A stretch of 64,000 nt of DNA, from NCBI RefSeq assembly GCF_017313765.1, contig NZ_JAFLNC010000001.1, forward strand, positions 620,001 through 684,000, given 5' to 3'. A model generated the notes under the pieces. It searched no databases, was not told where the DNA came from, and worked only from the letters and a program-made list of their open reading frames with translations. Position numbers and translations under genes: made by a program. Positions 26,765 to 36,179 of the stretch are shown here, in pieces. Position 1 is the first letter of the stretch. Each line of letters starts with the position of its first letter. This stretch comes from Sneathiella sedimenti (GTDB taxonomy: Bacteria > Pseudomonadota > Alphaproteobacteria > Sneathiellales > Sneathiellaceae).

Positions 26765-28102
26765 ATGCGCGAAGGAAGCCTGGACGCGCCGACACGGCAC
26801 ATTATTGACTGGAATAATCCCGAATTTTATGACGAACAGAAACTCGATGACGAGCTGCGCCGGGTGTTCGATATATGCCATGGCTGCCGTCGATGCTTTA
26901 ATTTGTGCGACTCCTTCCCGCGCCTGTTCGACCTGATCGATGCCTCTGAAACAGAAGAACTCGACTCTGTCGCGTCGGAGGATTTCAAGCCGGTCGTTGA
27001 TGCCTGCACGCTCTGCGACATGTGCTTCATGACCAAATGCCCCTACGTACCGCCGCATGAGTTCAATCTCGACTTTCCGCATCTGATGCTGCGATATCGC
27101 GCCGTGGAAAAGAAGAACGGCAAGGACAAATTCGTAAGCCGGGAACTTTCAAAAACAGATCGAAATGGTAAGCTGGCGGCCCCTGTCGCGCCCCTTGCCA
27201 ACTGGGCAACAAAGACATCAAACGGAATGACCCGCGGGATTATGGAGGCAACACTGGGCATCGACAAGAATGCCGCCCTGCCAAAATACCAGTCAAAGAC
27301 TCTGGTGGCCCGCGCCAAAGAAAGCCCGCTGGAAATCAATAAGGACGCCCCGGCTTATGGCCGCAAGGCTGTCATCTACGCCACCTGCTTTGGCAACTAC
27401 AACAACCCCGCCACCGGTGAAGCGACCCGCAAAGTTTTCGCGAAGAACGGCATTGAAACAGAAGTGGTTTATCCCGGCTGTTGTGGTATGCCACAGATGG
27501 AACAGGGAGATCTCGCCGGCGTCGTAGAAAATGCGAAGAAAGTTTCCGCCGAACTCAGTAGCTGGATCGATAAAGGCTATGACGTAATTGCTCTCGTCTC
27601 GTCCTGTGCCCTAATGTTGAAGTTTGAATGGCCCCTCCTCGCCCCTGACGATGCGACAATTGAAAAACTGTCCAAGGCCACCTTTGATGTTGCGGAGTAT
27701 GTGATGGAATTTGCCAAGAAGGAGGGCATGGCCGAAGGCATGCAACCAATTGGCGACAGTATGGCCATGCATCTTGCCTGTCACGCCCGGGCCCAGAATA
27801 TGGGCGCGAAGGGTGCAGAGGTTCTGCGTCTTATTCCGGAAGCCAAGATCACGGTGGTGGAACGCTGTTCCGGTCATGGCGGATCCTGGGGAATCATGAA
27901 GGGGAATTATAAAACGGCCCTGAAAGTCGGAAAGCCGGCGGCGCGGACAGCCCTTAAATCCAACGCGAAATATATTGCGTCGGAATGCCCGCTGGCGGCG
28001 GAGCATTTGATGCAAGGAATTGAGACTCTCGAAACCGAGGGAACTGACGGAAAAACCGCCTTACATCCGATAGAACTATTGGCCAAATCCTACGGCCTGT
28101 AA
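26765..28102 (+). CDS. HdrCB/GlpC-like (Fe-S)-binding protein
   Basis: 445 residues. Two 4Fe-4S binding sets: Cys38, 41, 44, 48 and Cys81, 84, 87, 92. Two CCG (cysteine-rich) domains follow: YPGCCGMPQ with the upstream CFGNYNNP, and LACHARAQ with RCSGHGGSWG. This is the heterodisulfide reductase subunit C-B or GlpC type fold that links electron transfer to thiol or quinone chemistry. It is conserved next to rubrerythrin and DUF3501 in many proteobacteria. The actual substrate is unknown; an electron donor for rubrerythrin is a reasonable guess. Confidence 0.88.
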   Translation: MREGSLDAPTRHIIDWNNPEFYDEQKLDDELRRVFDICHGCRRCFNLCDSFPRLFDLIDASETEELDSVASEDFKPVVDACTLCDMCFMTKCPYVPPHEFNLDFPHLMLRYRAVEKKNGKDKFVSRELSKTDRNGKLAAPVAPLANWATKTSNGMTRGIMEATLGIDKNAALPKYQSKTLVARAKESPLEINKDAPAYGRKAVIYATCFGNYNNPATGEATRKVFAKNGIETEVVYPGCCGMPQMEQGDLAGVVENAKKVSAELSSWIDKGYDVIALVSSCALMLKFEWPLLAPDDATIEKLSKATFDVAEYVMEFAKKEGMAEGMQPIGDSMAMHLACHARAQNMGAKGAEVLRLIPEAKITVVERCSGHGGSWGIMKGNYKTALKVGKPAARTALKSNAKYIASECPLAAEHLMQGIETLETEGTDGKTALHPIELLAKSYGL

Positions 28103-28107
28103 GAGGA

Positions 28108-28716
28108 ATGACTGATATGACTGCCGTTAAAAAACGTGAAATTACGCCTGAGGATATTCTGCCACTCGCCGAATACCAAAAAATCCGGAAAGAACATAAA
28201 CAGAAGCTGATTCCCATCAAGAAGAACCGCCGGGTTGAAATCGGCCCGTTCGCGACATTCTATTTTGAAAACTACGATACCATGTGGGCCCAGATCCAGG
28301 AAATGCTCTATATCGAGCAGGGCGGCGATGAACAGCTGCAGGACGAGCTGGCCGCCTATAACCCGCTCATTCCAAATGGATCAGAGCTTGTTGCAACCTT
28401 CATGATTGAGATCGACGATCCTGTCCGCCGCGACTTCATGCTTCGCCAGCTCGGCCATATTGAAAAGTCGATCTATCTCTCGGTTGACGGCGAGAAAATA
28501 TACGCGGTGCCTGAACAGGAAGTGGAACGCACGACGGAAGACGGTAAAGCCTCCTCCATTCATTTTCTGCATTTTCCGTTGACCGACGCCCAGAAAGCCG
28601 CCTTCATGGACCCGGCGATCAAAGTCCAACTCGGCGTTGAGCATGAAAATTATGGCCATATCGCCTTGATCAAGGGCGACACCCGGGCCGCGTTGGCCAG
28701 AGATTTGACCAGTTAA
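28108..28716 (+). CDS. DUF3501 family protein
   Basis: 202 residues, starting five bases after the Fe-S gene. RREITPEDIL-like start, RRVEIGPFATFYFENYDTMW-type core (read as short motifs) and HENYGH near the C-terminus fit DUF3501. No catalytic motif or cofactor site can be named. It is a constant partner of the rubrerythrin/HdrCB-like pair, so probably acts in the same peroxide or iron process. Confidence 0.85.
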   Translation: MTDMTAVKKREITPEDILPLAEYQKIRKEHKQKLIPIKKNRRVEIGPFATFYFENYDTMWAQIQEMLYIEQGGDEQLQDELAAYNPLIPNGSELVATFMIEIDDPVRRDFMLRQLGHIEKSIYLSVDGEKIYAVPEQEVERTTEDGKASSIHFLHFPLTDAQKAAFMDPAIKVQLGVEHENYGHIALIKGDTRAALARDLTS

Positions 28717-28724
28717 ATCAAGGG

Positions 28725-29222
28725 CTAGCGTATTTTCTCGTTCTCATACACGCCATAGAACTGGCTAGCCATAAGCCAGCCGGTGATGCCCGCAATCTCA
28801 ATTTCACACCAGCGCGCATCGCATTCTTCCAACTTACCGACAACGCCGGGTTCCGCGAGCAGGACAACCGGGCTGCTTTCATCCGGGTCTTCATAAACCG
28901 CACGCACGTCCCCCGTGATGATCAGTGTCCGACGGCTGCTTATCAGGTTGCGATGAACCCAGCCGATTGAGCCGTCAATGTCGCGGATCTGCCGCCAGAG
29001 CTCATATTCCTCTACGACTTCGACAGGCCAACCCTCACGAACGAATACCCATTTGATGGGATAGCGGGTACCCGGTCCGGCGCGAACATTGACCTTGTCT
29101 GATGATAGCGAAACGAACCGCGGCAACGGCAAGCCGGTCTCGGAACCGGTCGGACCTGCTTCGGGCTGCGGGGCAAGAAAAAACAAAACAAAAAAGACAA
29201 GAAGTGCAAAACTGCGTTTCAA
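28725..29222 (-). CDS. exported SH3-domain protein
   Basis: 165 residues with a signal peptide (hydrophobic 4-18). Two bacterial SH3 (SH3b/YgiM-like) repeats: VNVRAGPGTRYPIKWVF with WVHRNLIS (about 42-100), and a second one ending GWLMASQF (about 105-158). Such domains bind cell-wall peptides. Convergent with the DUF3501 gene. Function not known. Confidence 0.82.
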   Translation of the reverse strand: MKRSFALLVFFVLFFLAPQPEAGPTGSETGLPLPRFVSLSSDKVNVRAGPGTRYPIKWVFVREGWPVEVVEEYELWRQIRDIDGSIGWVHRNLISSRRTLIITGDVRAVYEDPDESSPVVLLAEPGVVGKLEECDARWCEIEIAGITGWLMASQFYGVYENEKIR

Positions 29223-29405
29223 TGTGCCAGTACCTTTTATTTACGACAGGCGAACGTCCATCTTATGCCGTGCGACCGGCCATCGGGTCAAGAGTACAAA
29301 AAAACACAGTACCTTAACCCAAGGTCGCAATTGTATCCGCTAACGCGATCTGCTAGATAAAGTCTGTTGGTCTTGTCAAAAATCCAGGAACAAGAGAGTC
29401 ATCAT

Positions 29406-30392
29406 ATGCCGCAGAAGAAACCCGTCGTTGTTGTTACCAGAAGACTGCCAGATGTTATCGAAACCCGCATGATGGAGCTTTTCGATACGCGGCTAAATCA
29501 TGACGACACGCCGATGACACAAAGTCAGCTGATCGAAGCGGTTAAAATGGCCGATGTACTGGTACCGACAGTGACAGATAAAATCGATCTCGGGGTACTT
29601 AGCCAGACGAATCCCAATCTCAAACTGATCGCGAGCTTTGGCACGGGCGTTGACCACATTGACCTCGCTACGGCGCGTCAGCGCAATATTACCGTAACGA
29701 ACACACCCGGTGTCCTGACCGAGGATACTGCTGATATGACCATGGCCCTCATCATGGCAGTCCCGCGGCGCCTGACCGAGGGTGAACGGCTGATGCGGTC
29801 CGGTAACTGGACGGGCTGGTCACCGACAAGCATGCTCGGCCATCGGATTTGGGGCAAGCGTCTCGGCATTATCGGGATGGGCCGGATTGGCCAGGCAGTC
29901 GCCCGCCGTGCGCGTGCCTTTGGTCTCTCTATTCATTATCACAACCGCAATCGTTTGCCGGAGTATGTCGAAAATGAGCTTGAGGCGACCTATTGGGAAA
30001 GCCTCGACCAGATGCTGGCACGGATGGACATTGTTTCCGTCAATTGCCCGCACACACCGGCAACCTTTCATCTCCTCAATGCACGTCGGCTGGCCCTACT
30101 TCAGCCGAGCTGTTATGTGGTCAACACCTCACGGGGTGAAGTAGTCGACGAAAATGCCCTGACCCGTTTGCTGCGTAACGGCAAAATTGCCGGCGCGGGC
30201 CTTGATGTGTTTGAGCATGAACCTGCCGTCAATCCCCGCCTGATGGAACTTGATAACGTCATTCTGTTGCCGCATATGGGCTCCGCAACCATTGAAGGAC
30301 GTATCGATATGGGTGAAAAGGTGCTGATCAATATCAAGACCTTTATCGACGGACACACACCTCCCGACCGGGTTTTGCAGGCGATGCTGTAA
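29406..30392 (+). CDS. D-2-hydroxyacid dehydrogenase (glyoxylate/hydroxypyruvate reductase-like)
   Basis: 328 residues from ATG 29406; the frame is open to 29367 but the extra 13 residues do not match the family. NAD-binding GIIGMGRIGQ (about 154-163), catalytic Arg in NTSRGEVVDE and His in LPHMGSATIE. It interconverts 2-oxoacids and D-2-hydroxyacids; glyoxylate reductase is the best-known close type. A single gene, with no clear operon. Confidence 0.9.
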   Translation: MPQKKPVVVVTRRLPDVIETRMMELFDTRLNHDDTPMTQSQLIEAVKMADVLVPTVTDKIDLGVLSQTNPNLKLIASFGTGVDHIDLATARQRNITVTNTPGVLTEDTADMTMALIMAVPRRLTEGERLMRSGNWTGWSPTSMLGHRIWGKRLGIIGMGRIGQAVARRARAFGLSIHYHNRNRLPEYVENELEATYWESLDQMLARMDIVSVNCPHTPATFHLLNARRLALLQPSCYVVNTSRGEVVDENALTRLLRNGKIAGAGLDVFEHEPAVNPRLMELDNVILLPHMGSATIEGRIDMGEKVLINIKTFIDGHTPPDRVLQAML

Positions 30393-30455
30393 CATCAGGG
30401 GACTTGCGCTTTCCACCGTTCTGGCGGAACATTCGCCGTACAGAGAGGGGGCGTC

Positions 30456-31088
30456 ATGTTTACGGATTTTATTACCATTCTTGATCTGGTCGGCGTAGCG
30501 GTCTTTGCTGCAACGGGCGGTCTGGTTGCCAGCCGCAAGGAAATGGACCTGATCGGGTTCGGTATGATGGCCACTTTTACCGGTGTCGGCGGCGGTACAG
30601 TACGCGACGTCATTCTTGACCGGCCGGTATTCTGGGTGGAGGATCATCGCTATCTTCTGGTTTGCCTGGGTATAGCTCTCCTGCTTTACTTTTTTGCCTC
30701 CCATGTTCAAAGGCGTTACGTCGTCCTGCTCTGGAGCGACGCCATCGGCTTGGCGGCCTTTGCTGTCCTCGGGGCCCAACTTGCCAGGGAAGCCGATGCT
30801 GGCCCGTTGATTGCCATCGTGCTGGGGATGATAACCGCGACTTTCGGGGGGCTTGCACGGGATCTAGTTGCGGGCGAAACGCCCTTGCTGCTGAAGCAGG
30901 AAATTTATGCAACAGCGGCACTTGTTAGTGCAGCGGTCTATGTCGTTTTCGTCGACAGCATAGGCGTCGCCCCCCTTATTGCCGCCATCGGCGCCATTCT
31001 GACAGGGTTTGCGGTGCGCGCCGGTGCAATCCTCTTTGGATGGTCACTTCCCCGCTATAAGCAGCGGGCAGGTCGCATTTACAAATAG
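30456..31088 (+). CDS. TRIC (trimeric intracellular cation) channel family membrane protein
   Basis: 210 residues, seven predicted membrane helices. Two repeats carry the glycine-rich GVGGGTVRDVIL and GGLARDLVAGE motifs that line the pore in prokaryotic TRIC proteins (formerly UPF0126/YadS). They conduct potassium or other monovalent cations in reconstituted systems; physiological role is unclear. Confidence 0.9.
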   Translation: MFTDFITILDLVGVAVFAATGGLVASRKEMDLIGFGMMATFTGVGGGTVRDVILDRPVFWVEDHRYLLVCLGIALLLYFFASHVQRRYVVLLWSDAIGLAAFAVLGAQLAREADAGPLIAIVLGMITATFGGLARDLVAGETPLLLKQEIYATAALVSAAVYVVFVDSIGVAPLIAAIGAILTGFAVRAGAILFGWSLPRYKQRAGRIYK

Positions 31089-31099
31089 GAAAGGCAAAA

Positions 31100-31124
31100 A
31101 AACGGCGGCCATAGGCCGCCGTTT
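31100..31124 (-). terminator. terminator, strongest for the minus-strand VPLPA-CTERM gene
   Basis: AAACGGCGGCC (31100-31110), loop ATA, GGCCGCCGTTT (31114-31124). On the minus strand it is followed by seven T (plus-strand A run 31096-31102), an excellent Rho-independent terminator 28 bases past the stop of the minus-strand gene. On the plus strand the tail is TTTC, so it can also end the TRIC transcript. Confidence 0.85.
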
Positions 31125-31151
31125 CTAATAGGAGTAATCTTGCGTGAAGCT

Positions 31152-31763
31152 TTAAGCAGCTGATGCCGCTGATTTACGGCGCTTACGCCAGCCAATAAAC
31201 CCTAGAGCAGCAAGGCCAGCACCATAGAGCGGTAAAGCAGCCGGAAGCGGTACAGCAGATACTGTCAGGTTTGCATATTCAAATGCATTGCTTCCTGACG
31301 TAAAGCGAACTTCATCAAAGACGCCTGTCGCCATAATTGACGCAACGATAAACCCAAGGCCATTGCTGACGCTGCTAAGCTGTGCATCGTCCCCATGAAG
31401 CGCGTCTACCCAGTTGCCCTGATAATAGAATTCCAGACCGTTGTAGGTATCAACGGAACCCCACATAAAATCCACGGCGTAGTAACCTGTGTCAAAGACA
31501 TAGGAGGCGTAGGAATCTTTCTGTACCGACGTGTAGGTGCCGATCCCGTCCATAGCAGTGCCCTGCCAGGGTGAACGATATTGGTTTGGAACCGATGCCG
31601 TCAAATTCTGATATACCGTGCCGACGGACGTTGTTGGAGAAGGAACCCCTGTATCTGCGGCAGGAACATCTGTTACCCAGGAAATGACCGCTGATTGGGC
31701 CGGCAGGACAAAAGCGAAAGAAAGACCCGCTACTGCCAGAAATGTCTTAACAAATTTAATCAT
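31152..31763 (-). CDS. VPLPA-CTERM sorting domain protein
   Basis: 203 residues: signal peptide (1-24), a serine-, tyrosine- and glycine-rich body, and the C-terminal signal AVPLPAALPLYGAGLAALGF followed by WRKRRK (about 170-197). This tail is the exosortase recognition form common in alphaproteobacteria; it is cleaved and the protein goes to the outer surface, often with exopolysaccharide. The matching exosortase is not in the window. TAGGAGT precedes the ATG. Confidence 0.9.
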   Translation of the reverse strand: MIKFVKTFLAVAGLSFAFVLPAQSAVISWVTDVPAADTGVPSPTTSVGTVYQNLTASVPNQYRSPWQGTAMDGIGTYTSVQKDSYASYVFDTGYYAVDFMWGSVDTYNGLEFYYQGNWVDALHGDDAQLSSVSNGLGFIVASIMATGVFDEVRFTSGSNAFEYANLTVSAVPLPAALPLYGAGLAALGFIGWRKRRKSAASAA

Positions 31764-32112
31764 GGTTTGTTACTCCTACTGTTGTGCTAAATCACGCAAC
31801 ACATGAAATTCTAAAATATAATGCCTTACAGTTAAAAAAGTGCACCCTGATCTGGTCGTGTCCAGCGTGATTGTAAAAGCAAATCATTAACTTAATGACA
31901 CATAAGTGACAATTTGCGGCCATATTGTCAACAAAATTTACCCTGAATTTGCTTAAAATCTTATATAAACTTTTGTATTTCCATAAAAAAATTGTATTTT
32001 GCCAAAGCTAAGGACTTAGACCCCTATGCCATTGATATAGTTAATTTTTTTACAATTATGGTTAATATATTCACGATTCGGCATATATAATCCTTGTAGA
32101 CTGGCGAATGGA
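31764..32112. other. AT-rich intergenic region, no gene seen
   Basis: 349 bases between the VPLPA-CTERM gene and marC. It is much more AT-rich than its neighbours, with long A/T runs at 31960-32060. It should hold the promoter of the VPLPA-CTERM gene (minus strand). No ORF with coding character, repeat or RNA gene is visible. Confidence 0.6.
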
Positions 32113-32742
32113 CTAGCCCAAAAGTCCGCTGTCCCTAATACCATCGAAAATAAACTGAACTGCCAGAGCGGCCAGCAAAACGCCAACTACCCTGGAAATC
32201 ACGTGAAGACCGGTCACGCCAAGAAGCTTCTGTACCTGTGTCGCCAATAACATGAGCAAAAAGGTCACCAGGACCATGCCTAAAAGAACGGCGATTACCA
32301 CGGCCGACTGCAATGTATCGTCTTTTGTATCGGCGACCAGCAGGACTGCCGCGCCAATGGCACCGGGTCCGGCAATCAAGGGCGTGGCCAGCGGAAAGAC
32401 AGAAACATCCTTCTTCCCTTGCGCCTCTACCTTTTCTTCATCCGTTGCAGTAGTACTGCCGGAGTCGCGTGCAAATACCATGTCAATCGCGATCAGGAGC
32501 AGCAAAATCCCGCCGGACGCCTGCAGGGCAGGCAAAGTGATGCCAAAGCTGGTCAGGACTGCTTTTCCGAAAAGGGCAAAGAAGAGAAGGATACCACCAC
32601 CAATAAGCGAGCCCTTTAAGGCCATCTGCCGTCGTTCGCGTGGTGTGGCGTTCACCGTGAGTGCCGCAAACAAGGCCGCCACGTCCAGCGGCCCGATGGT
32701 CGCGAAAAATGTTGTAAAGGCGACAAGCGCGGTTTCCAGCAT
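32113..32742 (-). CDS. MarC family integral membrane protein
   Basis: 209 residues with about six membrane helices and the family segments DVAALFAALT, TPLIAGPGAIGA and an internal charged loop. MarC/UPF0056 proteins have no settled function; the former link to multiple antibiotic resistance was withdrawn. Downstream of polA on the same strand, 81 bases apart. Confidence 0.9.
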   Translation of the reverse strand: MLETALVAFTTFFATIGPLDVAALFAALTVNATPRERRQMALKGSLIGGGILLFFALFGKAVLTSFGITLPALQASGGILLLLIAIDMVFARDSGSTTATDEEKVEAQGKKDVSVFPLATPLIAGPGAIGAAVLLVADTKDDTLQSAVVIAVLLGMVLVTFLLMLLATQVQKLLGVTGLHVISRVVGVLLAALAVQFIFDGIRDSGLLG

Positions 32743-32823
32743 TGAATTCCTCGCCTCAGGGGTAAATATCTCAGCACCCTAGCGCGCGCAAGCACCCGTC
32801 GCAAGTAAACTGCTTGCAGTTCG

Positions 32824-35685
32824 TTAGTGAGCTTCGCCCCAGTTATCACCAATGCCGGCATCTACGGTCAATGGGACGGACAGATCAACCGCCGGGCGGT
32901 CGGCTCCCTCCATCACTGATTTGACAACCTCCACCGTCTCGTCAACTTCGCTCTCCGGTACCTCGAAAATAAGTTCGTCGTGAACCTGAAGAAGCATTCG
33001 CGCAGAGAGTTTCTTCGACGTTAGGGCATCCGGCAGCCGAACCATGGCCCGCTTGATAATATCCGCCGCTGAGCCCTGGATAGGGGCGTTGATAGCCGCC
33101 CGCTCGGAAAAGCTCCGCCGGGCGCCATTCTTGTCATTGATCCCCGGAAGATGAACCTTGCGGCCAAAGAGCGTTTTCACATACCCATTTTCATGACAGA
33201 AGACCTTTGTCTCGTCCATATAGGCCCGGATCCCCGGATACTGGACAAAATACTGATCGATATAGCCTTGCGCCTCGGTTCTGGAGACCCCAAGCTGCCG
33301 TGCCAGCCCAAAGGCACTGATCCCGTAAATAATACCGAAATTGATCGCCTTTGCAGAACGACGCATCATCGGATCCATGCCCTCTATCGGGGCACCGAAT
33401 ACTTGAGACGCCGTTTTCGCATGAATATCTAGGCCTTCTTCAAATGCTTCCTTCAAGGAAGAAATATCAGCAATATGGGCAAGCAGACGCAGCTCAATCT
33501 GGGAATAGTCGGCGCTTATCAACTTGTTTCCGGGCTCGGCGATAAAGGCCTGTCGCAATTTCCGCCCTTCTTCCGTCCGAACCGGAATATTCTGGACATT
33601 AGGCTCGCTGGAGGCGAGCCGTCCAGTCGACGCGGCGGCAAGCGAGAAGGACGTGTGAATGCGACCGGTTTTCGGGTTGATCTGCCCCTGAAGTGCATCC
33701 GTATAGGTGCTTTTCAGCTTGGAAAGCTGGCGCCAGTCGAGCACTTTCTGCGCGAGCTCCACCCCTTCCGCGGCAAGCCCCTCTAGCACATTGACATCCG
33801 TGGTATAGGCGCCTGCCTTGCCTTTCTTGCCGCCGGAAAGCCCCATTTTATCGAACAGGATTTCCCCGAGCTGTTTTGGCGACCCGACGTTGAACTCCTC
33901 GCCTGCAAGGTCGTGAATTTCTGTTACCAGACCTTCCATCCGCGCACCGAAATCAGACGATAGATTGCTGAGAAGCTTGGCGTCGACCTTCACCCCTTCC
34001 TGTTCCATCTTCGCGATGACAGGCACAAGCGGTCGCTCTATCGTTTCATAGAGGCTGACGGCCTTTGCCTTTACAAGCCGCCGTTTCAGAAGCTGATAAA
34101 GCCGCAGGGTAATGTCCGCATCTTCCGCCGCATATTCCGTTGCTTTATCAATGGGAACCTCGGCAAAGGTAATCTGTGACTTACCTGTGCCGGCAACTTC
34201 CTTGAACGAGATCGGGGTCAAACCGAGATGAAGCCCGGCCAGTTCGTCCATGCCATGACCATGCAAGCCCGCTTCCTGAGAGTAGGAGAGAAGCATTGTA
34301 TCATCGATCGGCGCAACCTGGATTCCTTCCTGCGAAAGAATGACCTGGTCATATTTGATATTCTGGCCGATCTTCATCAAACCCGGATCTTCCAGAAGTG
34401 GCTTCAGCGCCGCCAGAACATCCGCTTTCGGGAGTTGGGGCGGGGCGTCATCGGCCCCCTTCTCCGAGGCCCCATCAAAATCAAACCCGCCCTGTGACTT
34501 GGGCGTTACGTGACCGACCGGAATGTAACAGGCATTTCCGGGATGGATGGACAGGGATATCCCGACAAGGGACGCCTGCATGGCGTTAAGACTGGTCGTT
34601 TCCGTATCAACCGCAACATGCCCGATACGGCTTGCCTCCTTTATCCAGGCATGAAGTGCGTCCATGTCGAGGATGGTCTTGTAATTTACCGCGTCGATTT
34701 TCGGTGCGCTGTTATCCGACTCAACCGAGTCCTCTTCAGGCAGCGCCGCCGCTTCCTCTCGAAACCCTTTGCCGAAAAATTCCATTACCCTGGCGGTGAG
34801 CTGCTTGAACTCATTCTCTTTCAGAAAGGCAATCAGATCTTCGGCTGTTGGCATCTGTACGGTCAGGTCCATGACATCGATATCCAGCTCGACGTCATTT
34901 TTGAGCGTTACCAGGTCACGGCTGATCCGCGCCTTGTCAGCATTCTCAAGGAGTTTTTCGCGGCGACCCTTTTGCGGAATTTCCTCCGCCCGTTTTAGCA
35001 GGGTGTCAAGATCGCCGAATTCATTAATCAACAGCGCCGCCGTCTTGATGCCAATGCCGGGCACACCCGGCACGTTATCGACACTATCCCCGGCGAGGGA
35101 CTGCACATCGATCACCCGCTCCGGGCCGACACCGAATTTTTCATGCACCTCTTCCACGCCGATCATCTTGTTCTTCATCGGATCGAGCATCATCACATCG
35201 CCGCCGACAAGCTGCATCAAATCCTTGTCCGAGGAGACTATCACGCATTCCATTCCTTTGGCGCGAGCCTGTGCGGCATAGGTGGCGATGATGTCATCGG
35301 CTTCGAAGCCTTCTTTTTCGATCGCCGGCACATTAAATGCGCGTGTTGCTTCCCGAACCAACGGGAACTGCGGGATCAGGTCTTCCGGCGGGGCATCGCG
35401 GTTAGCCTTGTATTCAGGATAGATTTCAGAGCGGAATGTTTTACGGCTAGTATCGAAGATGACCGCAAGATGGCTGACCCGACCATCCGCTTGGGTATCC
35501 TGGATAAGCTTGAACAACATGTTGGAGAAGCCAAGAACCGCCCCTGTCGGCGTCCCGTCTGAACGCGACATCGGCTGGCGACCGCGGATCATCGCGAAAT
35601 AGGCGCGGAAAATATATCCCGATCCGTCGACCAGATATATCCTGTGCTTTTGGTTTGGATCGCCTGTGACGTCCGGTTCGGTCAT
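32824..35685 (-). CDS. polA: DNA polymerase I
   Basis: 953 residues. 5'-3' exonuclease (about 10-300; YLVDGSGYIFRAYFA, VDNVPGVPGIG). An intact 3'-5' proofreading domain (about 345-535; VDTETTSL with both metal acids). Polymerase domain (about 575-953) with motif A SADYSQIELR, motif B RRSAKAINFGIIYG and motif C QVHDELIFE. It fills Okazaki and repair gaps. The small zinc-finger gene is upstream on the same strand. Confidence 0.97.
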   Translation of the reverse strand: MTEPDVTGDPNQKHRIYLVDGSGYIFRAYFAMIRGRQPMSRSDGTPTGAVLGFSNMLFKLIQDTQADGRVSHLAVIFDTSRKTFRSEIYPEYKANRDAPPEDLIPQFPLVREATRAFNVPAIEKEGFEADDIIATYAAQARAKGMECVIVSSDKDLMQLVGGDVMMLDPMKNKMIGVEEVHEKFGVGPERVIDVQSLAGDSVDNVPGVPGIGIKTAALLINEFGDLDTLLKRAEEIPQKGRREKLLENADKARISRDLVTLKNDVELDIDVMDLTVQMPTAEDLIAFLKENEFKQLTARVMEFFGKGFREEAAALPEEDSVESDNSAPKIDAVNYKTILDMDALHAWIKEASRIGHVAVDTETTSLNAMQASLVGISLSIHPGNACYIPVGHVTPKSQGGFDFDGASEKGADDAPPQLPKADVLAALKPLLEDPGLMKIGQNIKYDQVILSQEGIQVAPIDDTMLLSYSQEAGLHGHGMDELAGLHLGLTPISFKEVAGTGKSQITFAEVPIDKATEYAAEDADITLRLYQLLKRRLVKAKAVSLYETIERPLVPVIAKMEQEGVKVDAKLLSNLSSDFGARMEGLVTEIHDLAGEEFNVGSPKQLGEILFDKMGLSGGKKGKAGAYTTDVNVLEGLAAEGVELAQKVLDWRQLSKLKSTYTDALQGQINPKTGRIHTSFSLAAASTGRLASSEPNVQNIPVRTEEGRKLRQAFIAEPGNKLISADYSQIELRLLAHIADISSLKEAFEEGLDIHAKTASQVFGAPIEGMDPMMRRSAKAINFGIIYGISAFGLARQLGVSRTEAQGYIDQYFVQYPGIRAYMDETKVFCHENGYVKTLFGRKVHLPGINDKNGARRSFSERAAINAPIQGSAADIIKRAMVRLPDALTSKKLSARMLLQVHDELIFEVPESEVDETVEVVKSVMEGADRPAVDLSVPLTVDAGIGDNWGEAH

Positions 35686-35722
35686 GCCGTTTTCCCGTCT
35701 GTTACTTTTAATATCGCAAAAA

Positions 35723-35902
35723 TCAGTGGCCGCCGCCGACTTTCGCGCCTGCCTTCAGAACATAGACCCGGCTGCAATAGGGGCATTCAACCTGTCCTTT
35801 GTCCCCCATATTTAGATAGACGCGCGGATGCCCAAGAGGGCCCTTTCCGCCGTCACAAGCGACCTTCGGGCTGTCAACTTCAATTGTCTCAAAAGCTTGC
35901 AT
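35723..35902 (-). CDS. small zinc-finger domain protein (NDUFS6/zf-CHCC type)
   Basis: 59 residues, read directly: it begins MQAFETIEVDSPKVACDG and ends VGGGH. Ligands Cys16, His25, Cys40 and Cys43 (VECPYCSRVY) match the zf-CHCC domain found in mitochondrial complex I subunit NDUFS6 and its bacterial relatives. In alphaproteobacteria it may be an accessory of complex I (family knowledge). It lies 37 bases upstream of polA. Confidence 0.85.
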   Translation of the reverse strand: MQAFETIEVDSPKVACDGGKGPLGHPRVYLNMGDKGQVECPYCSRVYVLKAGAKVGGGH

Positions 35903-36179
35903 AAAGCCGTCTCACTTCTTCTGCTGTTTAACGCGGAATGTCAGCGATTTTACCGAATTTTCGGTTCGCTGGCACGGATTGGATGATATCGATTGGACAC
36001 AAGGACGCAACCGAGAAATAACGCAATATAACTTTTGCGCACGCCCAGCTAATTTATTCCAGATGAAAAATTTGCGTTGCCGTGCTGACTTCGCTAGTTT
36101 CTAGGCGCGCTCGCGTTGACCTTCCGTATATTATTCTCGGTTGATCCGCCAGAAATTTAAAACAGAGTAGAAATTACGA

